This document shows positions 1 through 7,589 of a DNA stretch of 64,000 nucleotides, in pieces. Under the pieces are notes generated by a model. That model was not told the origin of the DNA and ran no database searches. It worked only from the letters and a program-made list of their open reading frames with translations. Source of the stretch: Lelliottia wanjuensis (GTDB taxonomy: Bacteria; Pseudomonadota; Gammaproteobacteria; Enterobacterales; Enterobacteriaceae); assembly GCF_030238365.1 (NCBI RefSeq), contig NZ_JASSOT010000055.1:62001-126000 (forward strand), written 5' to 3'. A program made the translations under genes and the position numbers. Position 1 is the first letter of the stretch. Each line of letters opens with the position of its first letter.

Positions 1-354
1 GTCTAAGGCTCCGGGTTTCCCGTGGCAGGTGGGCTGGAAGAGGTTTGCGGCGGGCAGACTGTTGCAGTACACGAGGAACGTCTGGATCAGGGTCAGGCCC
101 CAGGACAACATCCATTTCTGCCTGCAACGCTGTCAGCTTTTTCTCCACCGTTATGAGGAGTTTTGTGGCTTTATCGCGGTTTTTCTCACTCCTGCTACCG
201 AACACCATTCGCTGTAGTTTATCGATGTGCGACTTCAGTTTGTCTATTCAAGACGGTAGCTGGTGACCAGCCCTGACAGGTGCTGGTTTTGCACCCGCTG
301 CTCACGCAGCAGGGCTTTTAACAGATTAATATCATCAGGGAGGTTATCGTTCAT
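1..354 (-). pseudogene. tnpC: IS66 transposase TnpC, N-terminal part, frameshifted and cut by window edge
   Basis: The minus-strand ATG at 354 opens a frame reading MNDNLPDDINLLKALLRE and reaching a TAG about 35 codons in (near 247). One frame over the sequence continues without a break with DKLKSHIDKLQ, QRMVFGSRSEK and QQSARRKPLPAHLPRE, which are the coiled-coil and pre-catalytic segments of IS66 TnpC. A single-base indel near 246-248 therefore splits the gene. The DDE catalytic core would lie left of base 1. No full-length product is expected unless a ribosome slips here. Confidence 0.8.
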
Positions 355-373
355 ATCCCGACTTTACAGCAGG

Positions 374-721
374 TTATATGCGTAGTCCTGGCTTTTCCGT
401 GCGTTTTGGGTGTCGCCAGTCGATACCCTCAAGGAGCATCGATAGCTGAGCCGGAGTCAGGTGTATCCTGCCATCATGGGATAGCGGCCAGGCGAAGCGC
501 CCACGCTCAAGGTGTTTGGTGAACAGACACAGCCCGTCACGATCGGCCCACAGAACCTTGAGCAGCACACCACTTTTTCCGCGGAAGACGAACAGGTGCC
601 CGCTGAATGGATCAGCACTGAGGATGTTCTGTACCTTTGATGCCAGCCCATGGAAGCCACATCGCATATCGGTCACCCCCGCAACAAGCCAGATTTTGCT
701 TCCTGCTGGTAAGGCGATCAT
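374..721 (-). CDS. tnpB: IS66 accessory protein TnpB (115 aa)
   Basis: Small IS66 orf2 protein, needed together with TnpA and TnpC for transposition of this family. It begins MIALPAGSKIWLVAGVTDMR and carries the conserved segments GHLFVFRGKSG, ERGRFAWPL and LTPAQLSMLLEGIDW, at the usual length of about 115 residues. Its start overlaps the end of the upstream tnpA by four bases, the normal translational coupling in IS66. It is intact, unlike tnpC downstream. A second IS66 copy at 23705-26143 encodes a related TnpB. Confidence 0.92.
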   Translation of the reverse strand: MIALPAGSKIWLVAGVTDMRCGFHGLASKVQNILSADPFSGHLFVFRGKSGVLLKVLWADRDGLCLFTKHLERGRFAWPLSHDGRIHLTPAQLSMLLEGIDWRHPKRTEKPGLRI

Positions 722-1371
722 CGGAGCTCCCTCTTCAGCTCGTCGAACAGCATTCTCAGCAAGGCCGGGGAGAGTGCGCCACTCAGCTTTACAGTGCCGC
801 CGGGTAATACCACTTCACAGCACAGTGCGCTGTCTGGCTCCACCTGTGCAGGTTGTAGCGGTGTGGCGTCAACGATAGCACTCCGGGGCTCGGCGATCTC
901 CACCGGCATCAGCACGAGGGCAGCATTCTGCCTGTTTTCCCCCTGTTCTTCCTGATGTTTGCGCCGCCAGTTAAATAGCAGGTTGTTGTTGATCCCGTGT
1001 TCACGCGCGAGTTGGGCGATGTTTATCCCGGGTTGCATGGAGAGCTCAACGAGATGCCGTTTAAATTCCGGGGTAAAGTTAGGCCTGCGACGTCTTCCTG
1101 AAGAGGGTTGACTGGCGCGGGAGATATTACGTTCTGAAGAATAGAGTTTTTGCTCCAGTTCGCAGGCGGTCATTTCGCCGGGTAAGGGCCAGGGCAAGCC
1201 ACTTTCCTCAAAGCGCCGGAAAAATTTGTACCCTGTGGATTCATTAAGCCCCAGTTGTTTGCATGCCGTACCACGACTGAAGTTTTGCCCATAATGAAGC
1301 CGGAGAAGCGCTTCCATCCACTGCTGTCTTTCCATAAGGTAATGTCCATTAATTTGAAAAATGATGGACAT
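718..1371 (-). CDS. tnpA: IS66 accessory protein TnpA (up to 217 aa)
   Basis: DNA-binding accessory protein of IS66 elements. The C-terminal half has the family hallmark: a helix-turn-helix stretch starting RRRRPNFTPEFKRHLVEL, then IAQLAREHGINNNLLFNWRR, followed by a variable linker and a C-terminal strand region. The N-terminal 60 residues (MERQQWMEALLRLHYGQ and on) form an extra helical segment found in longer IS66 TnpA proteins. The start could be 1371 or the internal ATG at 1335; neither has a strong ribosome site. It overlaps tnpB by four bases. Confidence 0.85.
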   Translation of the reverse strand: MSIIFQINGHYLMERQQWMEALLRLHYGQNFSRGTACKQLGLNESTGYKFFRRFEESGLPWPLPGEMTACELEQKLYSSERNISRASQPSSGRRRRPNFTPEFKRHLVELSMQPGINIAQLAREHGINNNLLFNWRRKHQEEQGENRQNAALVLMPVEIAEPRSAIVDATPLQPAQVEPDSALCCEVVLPGGTVKLSGALSPALLRMLFDELKRELR

Positions 1372-1425
1372 TAATTTTCAGCATACAGGGAGCTTTCTAC
1401 CAGACGTCGGTAACGGGACGCTTAC

Positions 1426-1960
1426 ACAGCGTCTGCCTTTACTGATCGTAGAAAAATCCATGTTTCCGACGTAGAACCCATTTATGCGTTACAGCGGAGG
1501 AAAGGAAAGTTGACAGTTATCGCAACTACCCGGTCACTACCCCAAGCAAAGTGGTAGCTATACCAATTAGCTTTCCCCTTGTGACGAACCTAGGCAGTGA
1601 TTGGCCCTTTTAGCTATGCTCCATTCTCCGTATTGATGTCATGCAAACTGGCCGCTCTCGACTAATACGCAACCATATTAGCAATGTCTGCTCCTGACAC
1701 ATATCAGGTTGTCGATTATGGTAGCGTTTGGTGCTGAATTTATATTCAGGATTGTTGCTGCACTGACATTAAATATCTTCACCCTGTAACGAGTACCTAT
1801 CCTGATGAGCAGTTTCATCACCAGTGCACAGCGTTAAAACCTTTCTGTTGATCCGTCAAAACCCGATAGTCCGACATTGTGAGGGGCTGACATGCAGTAG
1901 AGCCCAGCCTCCACTCGCGGGGGAGCAACCCGTCGTCAGCATGAGGTATTCCGGTGGGGA
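1426..1960. other. Non-coding stretch between IS66 end and partition module
   Basis: No open frame with recognisable protein features or ribosome site was found here. The composition is mixed and no tRNA or clear terminator was seen. It may be decayed DNA trapped between the IS66 end and the plasmid-like module. Confidence 0.4.
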
Positions 1961-1969
1961 ATTTTCATT

Positions 1970-2072
1970 AAAAGGCCACAATCCAAAAGGCCGGGAAGGG
2001 TAATGGTTTTTAAGGGTAACAGGCTTACCCCAAAAGGCCGCCAACGCTCACCCGCCAGGCCACCAAAAGGCC
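1970..2072 (+). repeat. Four direct repeats of AAAAGGCC
   Basis: The octamer AAAAGGCC occurs at 1970-1977, 1985-1992, 2033-2040 and 2065-2072, all in the same orientation and three of them extended on the left by CC. It lies directly upstream of parA and of the TTCATGAA palindromes. Direct octamers of this kind occur in plasmid origins and partition sites as protein-binding iterons, but no replication initiator gene is next to it, so the function is unknown. Confidence 0.5.
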
Positions 2073-2265
2073 ATACCCTCGCTAAAATATCCTGCTTTCA
2101 TGAAAACCCGCATTGCTGAAAAACCGCCTTCATGAACAATTTTTTCTCTGGTGACTGAATTGATTACAGCCCCGTGACGGGATTCAGAACAGGATAGCGC
2201 CGACAGCAGAACGCCTGCTTTCCCGCTTTCCTCCTTTCATGAATACATCACAGAGAATCGCCATT

Positions 2266-2895
2266 ATGATTATCAGCTTCATCAGCCAGAAAGGTGGCGT
2301 CAGCCGCTCAACGCTCGCCCGCGCCACTGCCGTGGAGCTGTCCCGCGCCGGGCAGCAAACGCTGCTTGCCGATCTCGACAGCCAGCAACAGACCAGCGCA
2401 AAGTGGGCCGAGCGCCGCGACCATGCCGGTATTCACCCTGCCGTTGAGACCGCCGTTTACCGCCGACACAGCGTGGCGCTGAAAGCCGCCAGCCAGTACG
2501 CCTGCCTGATTATCGATACCCGCCCGTTTGTGGATATCTCCTCGTTTGATATTGCCCAACACTCCAGCCTGGTGGTGATTGCCACCGGTACCGCGCTGGA
2601 TGACCTGGAGCCCTCGCTGCTGCTGGGGCGGGAACTGCTGCACCGGGGTATCCCGCTGAGAAAAATACTGTATGTGATTTGCAAAGCGCCCACGGGGGCC
2701 GAAGCCCGCTCGGCCATGCAGACCATCAGCACGTGGCAGTTTCGCTGCGTCAAATCGTATCTGCGATTTAAGGCCGGTTACAGCCTGGCGCTGGATGCCG
2801 GTCAGTCAGTCACCGAAACCCGCTGGCCCTCCCTTAACCGTCATGCCGAAAATATTATCCGCGAAATCTGTACCCGTGCGGAAGCCGTCGCCTGA
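2266..2895 (+). CDS. ParA-family partition ATPase with unusual P-loop (209 aa)
   Basis: A Soj/ParA-type Walker ATPase of the short plasmid/ICE class. It begins MIISFISQKGGVSRSTLA, with the deviant Walker A motif at residues 9-15; the expected GK before ST is SR, so the P-loop lysine is arginine while the signature lysine K9 is kept. A Walker A' DLDSQQQ and the switch segment LIIDTRPFVD follow. The start at 2266 is preferred over an in-frame ATG at 2239 because ParA proteins begin right at this strand; neither has a strong Shine-Dalgarno. It heads a unit with an RHH-like protein and a relaxase and probably helps stabilise a plasmid or excised island. ATP hydrolysis may be altered by K-to-R. 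Confidence 0.8.
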   Translation: MIISFISQKGGVSRSTLARATAVELSRAGQQTLLADLDSQQQTSAKWAERRDHAGIHPAVETAVYRRHSVALKAASQYACLIIDTRPFVDISSFDIAQHSSLVVIATGTALDDLEPSLLLGRELLHRGIPLRKILYVICKAPTGAEARSAMQTISTWQFRCVKSYLRFKAGYSLALDAGQSVTETRWPSLNRHAENIIREICTRAEAVA

Positions 2896-2962
2896 GTCAG
2901 GAAAGCATGAATGCAGGAAATACCGCTTTCATGAAATCCACACCGTCAGCCAGAGGACAACC

Positions 2963-3178
2963 ATGGTCAGAAAATCGCCGCCCAAACTCAGCCCGGAGAA
3001 GACGCCGCCCCTGAATGTCACCACGACGCAACATGACGCGGGTGGCGTTAAAGCGATCCAGATCCGCATTGAGCCGGCCCTGCACCGGGAGATCAAAGCC
3101 TGCGCGGCAGAGGAAGGAAAATCGATAACGGCGCTGCTGCTGGAAGCCTGGCGGCTCTACCGGCAGCTCCATCAATAG
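2963..3178 (+). CDS. Small ribbon-helix-helix-like DNA-binding protein (71 aa)
   Basis: A 71-residue basic protein starting MVRKSPPKLSPEK with a good ribosome site (AGAGGACA). Its C-terminal 40 residues, IQIRIEPALHREIKACAAE then GKSITALLLEAWRLYRQL, fit a strand followed by two helices as in MetJ/Arc repressors such as the ParG/StbC-type partners of ParA. The proline-rich N-terminus resembles the flexible tail of such centromere-binding proteins. It lies between parA and the relaxase gene, and TTCATGAA palindromes flank it on both sides. The most likely role is centromere binding and autorepression. The family is recognised by pattern only. Confidence 0.65.
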   Translation: MVRKSPPKLSPEKTPPLNVTTTQHDAGGVKAIQIRIEPALHREIKACAAEEGKSITALLLEAWRLYRQLHQ

Positions 3179-3232
3179 CGTCATGAATGACGGCATTCAT
3201 GAAAGCATGACCCATATCAGAGGATATACAGG

Positions 3233-4981
3233 ATGCGAAGCTGGTTCAGCCGCCATAAAAAATCCCGGCCTGCTGCAGACACTGCGCCACCGGATGCAGG
3301 CTGGTTGCGGCCAGAGTCCGCAGAAAGTCTGCTCAGTACGCCATTACGGCAACGACTGCTGCATACCCTCTGGCAGCGCACTGCCCTGCCCCGCTCGCTG
3401 TTTGACGAACTGTATCAGCAACCGGTGTCCCGTTTCGCACAGCTGGTGCAACAATTACCGGCCTCGGAGAGCCATCATCATGCCTATCCCGGCGGTATTC
3501 TGGATCATACGCTGGAAGTGATGGCCTTTGCCGCTCAGATGCGCCAGAGCCATCTGTTGCCGCCCGATTCACCGCCGGAGGATCAGGCCAGAGAGGCCGA
3601 GGCCTGGACGGCGGTGGTCATTTATGCTGCCCTGCTGCATGACTGCGGGAAAATCGTGACCGATATGGAGATTGTGACCGATGACGGGCAACGCTGGTAT
3701 CCGTGGCAGGGCGCGCTGACCCGCCCGTACCACCTGAAATTTCGTGTCTCCCGTGATTATCACCTGCATCCGGTGGCGGGTAGCCTGCTGTGCCAGCAAA
3801 TCCTCCCCGCCGCTGCCTTAAGCTGGCTGGCGCAGTATCCGGCACTGTTCAGCACCCTGCTCTACTGTATCAGCGGTCATTATGATAAAGCCGGTGTTCC
3901 CGGCGAACTGGTGCAGAATGCCGACCGGTCGTCGGTGGCGCAGAATCTGGGTGGCGATGCCCACCGTGCGCTGGCCCGCCCCCGGACCTCACTGGCCGGG
4001 CAAATCACCACCGCGGTGCGCGAACTGGTCAGGACCTCGTTTACGCTCAACAATACGGCATCGGGATCGGACGGCTGGTTTACCGGGGATGCCCTGTGGC
4101 TTATCAGCAAAACCAGCGCCGATAAAATCCGCGCCTGGCTGCTGCAGCACGGTATCGCAGGCATACCGGACAGCAACAGCCGGTTATTTGATGAGATGCA
4201 GGGCTGCGGGCTGATTGTGCCAACGCCGGACGATAAGGCGGTCTGGCACTGTGATATTGCGGCTCACGGCGGCTGGACGCCCGGTACACCGCTGACGCTT
4301 CTGCGTTTTGCTCCGGCGCTGGTCTGGCCCGATACCGGCAACCGGCCGGCGGTATTTGCAGGAACCGTGACGCCTGCCAGTAAAACGCTGGCACCGGAAA
4401 CCCCTGCACTACCTGCAGCCACAACAACGCCAGTTCACGAAAACAGTAGCGAGGAGCCGGATGCGTTTGCGTATTCACCGTTCTGCGATCCGGGCTCACC
4501 GCAACAGGCAACAACGATGAATAAAGCCCTTCGTGCTGAAAATATCTCACAGGGTGCAGCAACTGAAGATAACCCTGCCCCCACCCGTGACCATACCGTG
4601 GCGCTGAACACCTCTCTGTCAGCCCGCGGTTTTGTTGACTGGCTCAGGCAGGCGCTGGCAGAGCATCGCCTGGTGGTGAACGACACGCTGGCACGCGTGC
4701 ATATGGTGGAGGGAGCGGCGTTTCTGGTATCACCGGAGATTTTTAAGCTGTATATCAAATCCACCACCGGGGAAACCGGCGACGAGTGGCGTCGACTTCA
4801 GAAAGAGTTCCAGAAGCTGAAACTGCACCGCCGCGGTGACGACGGTATCAATATCTGGACGATTGAGGTTCGTGGTCCACGGAAGGTACGTAAAGTAAAA
4901 GGGTTTTTGCTGGATAATCCGCAGGAGATTTTTGGCCAGACGGTGCCGGAAGATAATCCGTATCTGTCAGTAATGCAGTAG
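3233..4981 (+). CDS. MOBH-type relaxase-like TraI_2 protein (582 aa)
   Basis: Putative conjugation nickase of the TraI_2/PFL_4751 class found in SXT/R27-like plasmids and integrative elements. The N-terminal domain has the three-histidine cluster H81-H82-H83 followed by GGILDH and the HD-type metal motif LLHDCGK (H137, D138), characteristic of the MOBH family. After a low-complexity linker (about residues 370-455) comes the C-terminal TraI_2_C domain (about 460-582, ending NPYLSVMQ). No coupling protein, T4SS genes or other transfer genes are nearby, so the element would be mobilisable at best. It follows parA and the RHH gene on the same strand, with palindromes in the gap upstream. Whether it nicks DNA was not testable here. 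Confidence 0.82.
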   Translation: MRSWFSRHKKSRPAADTAPPDAGWLRPESAESLLSTPLRQRLLHTLWQRTALPRSLFDELYQQPVSRFAQLVQQLPASESHHHAYPGGILDHTLEVMAFAAQMRQSHLLPPDSPPEDQAREAEAWTAVVIYAALLHDCGKIVTDMEIVTDDGQRWYPWQGALTRPYHLKFRVSRDYHLHPVAGSLLCQQILPAAALSWLAQYPALFSTLLYCISGHYDKAGVPGELVQNADRSSVAQNLGGDAHRALARPRTSLAGQITTAVRELVRTSFTLNNTASGSDGWFTGDALWLISKTSADKIRAWLLQHGIAGIPDSNSRLFDEMQGCGLIVPTPDDKAVWHCDIAAHGGWTPGTPLTLLRFAPALVWPDTGNRPAVFAGTVTPASKTLAPETPALPAATTTPVHENSSEEPDAFAYSPFCDPGSPQQATTMNKALRAENISQGAATEDNPAPTRDHTVALNTSLSARGFVDWLRQALAEHRLVVNDTLARVHMVEGAAFLVSPEIFKLYIKSTTGETGDEWRRLQKEFQKLKLHRRGDDGINIWTIEVRGPRKVRKVKGFLLDNPQEIFGQTVPEDNPYLSVMQ

Positions 4982-5000
4982 CAGATCATCGCCACAACTA

Positions 5001-5408
5001 TTAATTGTTGTAGCGTTCGACATTCTCAACACACAACTTAACCTCCTCCAGAAGTTGCTTCAGCAATTGGCTTCTTTTCTCAATGGGCAAAAATTTAAAA
5101 AGATTAAGAAGCAATTCTGTATCTCTGAGCATTCCCTCGTCTTTGTTGCCTGTACCTGAGTCTCGAACTTTTGTATCATCCTCACCAAGTAACCATGAGG
5201 CTTTTCTACCTGTTGCCAGCGCTATTTTTTGTAATGTTGCTGATCTGGGTCGAGCTTTACCACTGAGATATTTTCTAATTGTCGTTTCGGTGATGCCACA
5301 TTTACGAGCAAAGGATGAGTTACTCTCTCCCTGCATAGCCTCCGCCAGACGGGATTGGAACGAATTCGTGCGATCGACTTCTGAATTTATTTCTTCACTT
5401 CTCGTCAT
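5001..5408 (-). CDS. XRE-family helix-turn-helix regulator (135 aa)
   Basis: Cro/C1-type regulator. Residues about 20-65 carry the HTH (SFARKCGITETTIRKYLSG, then ATLQKIALATG), followed by WLLGEDD, which is common in this class. The C-terminal part has the helical segment LLNLFKFLPIEKRSQLLKQL. The start at 5408 (MTRSEEINSEVDR) is chosen over an ATG 16 codons upstream because it follows a GGTGG stretch and the extra residues are unlike the family. It is convergent with the relaxase gene. Direct repeats upstream at 5474-5503 could be its operator. Confidence 0.78.
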   Translation of the reverse strand: MTRSEEINSEVDRTNSFQSRLAEAMQGESNSSFARKCGITETTIRKYLSGKARPRSATLQKIALATGRKASWLLGEDDTKVRDSGTGNKDEGMLRDTELLLNLFKFLPIEKRSQLLKQLLEEVKLCVENVERYNN

Positions 5409-5473
5409 AAAACCACCAGAACAGCAACCATCCAATTTCAAATGAGCCCAAAACAACGAACTCGACTAAAAGA

Positions 5474-5503
5474 TCGAATTTTGCTTTACTCTCGAACTTT
5501 TGT
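5474..5503. promoter_or_regulatory. Direct repeats upstream of the XRE regulator, possible operator
   Basis: Two similar blocks, TCGAATTTTGC at about 5474 and TCGAACTTTTGT at about 5492, are spaced by roughly two helical turns upstream of the regulator start. The exact 14-mer TCTCGAACTTTTGT occurs at 5490-5503 and again inside the gene at 5161-5174. Autoregulatory binding is inferred from position only. Confidence 0.3.
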
Positions 5504-5791
5504 TGTGTAGAGTTAAGTTGATTCAATTGCAGGCAATCTACGCTGCAAACCTGACCCTCGAGCATCGCATAACCAGGGCGAAATTGCCACGCTTTCGCTC
5601 GCCCTGAAAACGGCATCGCTTGCACAAAAACATAATGAAAACAGCACCAACACCAGAGGAGTACCCGGAAGAGGCAATGTTATCACTCTGTATCACCTTT
5701 CGCGGAGCCGCAGACCATTAAGCCAGTCCTGCCGTTATAGCCGTCCGGTAAGTCTGCGCGCTCCGCAAACTTTTAACCGGAGGACAATCTT

Positions 5792-5920
5792 ATGCGGATG
5801 GTCAGCCTCGCTGAGGCTTTTGTTCAGCGTTTCCCGGCAACAGGAAACCACTCCCTTCTCCTGCGATTTACCCGGACGGCGATCCGCCGCCCCTCTACAG
5901 GAGAGTCAGCATGTCGGTAG
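5792..5920 (+). CDS. Possible 42-aa leader peptide overlapping the kinase start
   Basis: A short frame begins at 5792 (MRMVSLAEAF) seven bases after a strong ribosome site, GGAGGA, and ends at 5920, ten bases inside the next gene. It spans a small hairpin followed by a T-rich tract (5804-5823). The arrangement is that of a leader or translational-coupling peptide in front of a catabolic operon. The product resembles no family I know and is rich in arginine and serine near its C-terminus. It could also be a remnant of a longer gene. Confidence 0.4.
   Translation: MRMVSLAEAFVQRFPATGNHSLLLRFTRTAIRRPSTGESACR
5804..5823 (+). terminator. Weak hairpin with T-tract ahead of catabolic operon, possible attenuator
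   Basis: AGCCTC (5804-5809) pairs with GAGGCT (5813-5818) across a three-base loop, followed by TTTGTT. It is short for a full terminator but lies inside the possible leader frame, as an attenuator would. Confidence 0.3.
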
Positions 5921-6942
5921 TCACTGTAGACTGCGGTACCACCAACACACGGGTACGGGTCTGGCGCAATAACGTTGTTGTGGCTCAGGCCAGCGAACCT
6001 GTGGGTGTTCGTGACACCGCCAGGGTGGGAAACCACGCGATATTAGCGGCGGGCATTCGCCATGCACTGATGCAGGCGATGGCGCAGGCCGAAAATGCGC
6101 TACCCGATGACTACATTATTGTCGCCTCGGGCATGGTGACCTCTGATGCCGGTTTATGCCCGCTTCCCCATTTGCGCGCGCCGGTCTCCCTGGCAGACCT
6201 CGCGCAAGCGACAGTTGCCAGATATATTCCTGATATCGCACTTCACCCAGTCTGGTTTATCCCTGGCGTCAGGAACACGCTGGCGGATATCAGCACCGAC
6301 AATATCGGGATGATGGATGTGATGCGCGGCGAGGAGGTGGAGACCTTCGGCCTGCTTGCGCTGCACGCCATTTCCGGCCCGGCGGTGATTATTCTGCCCG
6401 GCTCGCACACCAAATTCGTTCGTATCGACAGCGAGCAGCGCATTACCGCCTGCGCGACCAGTATGACCGGCGAGCTACTGGATTTGCTGACCCGCCAGTC
6501 CCTGCTGGCGGCATCGCTGGAGAGCCGGTTTTCCCACAGCCCGGACACCGATTATCTGCTTAAGGGCGCACAGTCCTGCCGTGAGAGTGGCTTAACCCGC
6601 GCCTGCTTCTCCGTCCGTCTGCTGGATTTGTTTACCAGGGCCACCCACGACCAGAAAGCGGGCTGGCTTCTGGGGGCCGCACTCAGCACCGATATTCAGA
6701 CCCTGAAAACCAGCCCGGCGCTGGCAATGACACCAGATACCCGACTCATTATCTGCGGCAAACCGCCGCTGGCACAGGCGCTGACAACGCTGATTAACGC
6801 CGACCCGTTCTTTACAGCTGCCCCGTTACTGATTGAGGAAGACGAGCAAACCCCACTCTCCGGCGTGGGTGCGATAGCCGTTCTGAACCATATTTCTGCC
6901 CTTAAGGACAGGCTACACCACGCCACAGGAGACGTTTTATGA
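5911..6942 (+). CDS. dgoK: 2-dehydro-3-deoxygalactonokinase-family sugar acid kinase (343 aa)
   Basis: Member of the DgoK family, which phosphorylates 2-keto-3-deoxy sugar acids with ATP. The N-terminus VTVDCGTTNTRVRVW is the ASKHA phosphate-1 loop; PGSHTKFV near the middle and LSGVGAIAVLNHI near the end are conserved in DgoK. The length is close to the usual 290-330. A ribosome site (ACAGGAGAG) precedes the ATG. It overlaps the following aldolase gene by four bases (ATGA), so kinase and aldolase are coupled. In this operon its substrate is inferred to be KDG or KDGal made by the dehydratase at 10938-12164. The classical DgoR, DgoD and DgoT are absent, so this is not the standard D-galactonate operon. 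Confidence 0.88.
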   Translation: MSVVTVDCGTTNTRVRVWRNNVVVAQASEPVGVRDTARVGNHAILAAGIRHALMQAMAQAENALPDDYIIVASGMVTSDAGLCPLPHLRAPVSLADLAQATVARYIPDIALHPVWFIPGVRNTLADISTDNIGMMDVMRGEEVETFGLLALHAISGPAVIILPGSHTKFVRIDSEQRITACATSMTGELLDLLTRQSLLAASLESRFSHSPDTDYLLKGAQSCRESGLTRACFSVRLLDLFTRATHDQKAGWLLGAALSTDIQTLKTSPALAMTPDTRLIICGKPPLAQALTTLINADPFFTAAPLLIEEDEQTPLSGVGAIAVLNHISALKDRLHHATGDVL

Positions 6943-7589
6943 CGCTGAATTTTTCCATCCCCCTCATCGCCATTCTGCGCGGTATTACACCCGAGGAAGC
7001 CGCTGTCCATATCCCGCTGCTGGTGGCGGCAGGGTTTCAGGCGATTGAAATTCCGCTCAACTCCCCCGGCTGGGAGATCAGCCTGGCCCGGGCCGCAAAC
7101 CAATATGGCGACCGTGTTCTAATCGGCGGTGGCACCGTACTGTATCCCGGACAGGTAGAACATCTGATGGAGCTGGGCTGCCGTCTGGTGGTTACCCCCA
7201 ATATCTGCCCGGAGGTGATTCACCGGGCACAGGACTGCCGGATGCAGGTGCTGCCCGGCTGCCTCACCCCCACGGAGGCATTCACTGCCATCGACGCCGG
7301 AGCACAGGATATCAAGCTGTTTCCGGCAGGCCTCTTTGGTCCCGCGTATATCCGCGCGCTGAAAGCAGTGCTGCCCAGGTCATCCTCGCTGTACGCCGTC
7401 GGCGGCATTACCCCGGAAAATCTCGGGGGGTATCTGGCGGCAGGCTGTCGGGGTGTCGCCCCCGGTAACAGCCTCTGGCAGCCGGGCCAGACGCCGGAGC
7501 AGACGCGAACCATGGCGCAGGCGTTTATCACCGCATACCAGACATTTGCCACCGGTACACCGTTAACAAGGAGCAGGTATGAAAACTGA
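6939..7589 (+). CDS. dgoA: 2-dehydro-3-deoxy-6-phosphogalactonate / KDPG aldolase family (216 aa)
   Basis: Class I aldolase cleaving a 2-keto-3-deoxy-6-phospho sugar acid to pyruvate and glyceraldehyde-3-phosphate. Motifs include PLIAILRGITPEEA, IEIPLNSPGW with the catalytic glutamate at about residue 37, and QDIKLFPAGLFG with the Schiff-base lysine at about residue 126. ILRG and LFGPAYI favour the DgoA branch over Eda. Length is typical. The start overlaps the kinase stop, and its end overlaps the next gene by 11 bases, showing tight coupling in the operon. It would be the last step of the pathway proposed for this gene set. Confidence 0.9.
   Translation: MTLNFSIPLIAILRGITPEEAAVHIPLLVAAGFQAIEIPLNSPGWEISLARAANQYGDRVLIGGGTVLYPGQVEHLMELGCRLVVTPNICPEVIHRAQDCRMQVLPGCLTPTEAFTAIDAGAQDIKLFPAGLFGPAYIRALKAVLPRSSSLYAVGGITPENLGGYLAAGCRGVAPGNSLWQPGQTPEQTRTMAQAFITAYQTFATGTPLTRSRYEN

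Larger units (their letters stand above)
1..1425 (-). mobile_element. IS66-family insertion sequence, 5' part (tnpA-tnpB-tnpC order)
   Basis: The three-gene IS66 layout is visible on the minus strand: accessory tnpA, tnpB and the beginning of the transposase tnpC, which runs off the left edge. The outer end is at about position 1425, where the minus strand begins GTAAGCGTCCCG, the typical GTAAGCG start of IS66 inverted repeats. The other end lies outside the window, so a target duplication cannot be tested. Because tnpC is frameshifted the copy is probably not autonomous. Confidence 0.85.
2097..3203. promoter_or_regulatory. Cluster of TTCATGAA palindromes around parA, RHH gene and relaxase gene
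   Basis: Perfect copies of the 8-bp palindrome TTCATGAA lie at 2097-2104, 2129-2136, 2236-2243, 2928-2935 and 3196-3203, with near-matches around 2904, 3181 and 3204. Every copy is in a gap between genes: upstream of parA, between parA and the ribbon-helix-helix gene, and between that gene and the relaxase gene. The pattern suggests operators or a centromere-like partition site bound by the small protein encoded at 2963-3178; that partner is inferred. Confidence 0.6.

Noticed and set aside
5911..7589. Standard D-galactonate (dgo) operon
   Set aside because: Only kinase and aldolase homologues are present; galactonate dehydratase, DgoT and DgoR are missing and the following genes belong to D-amino acid chemistry.
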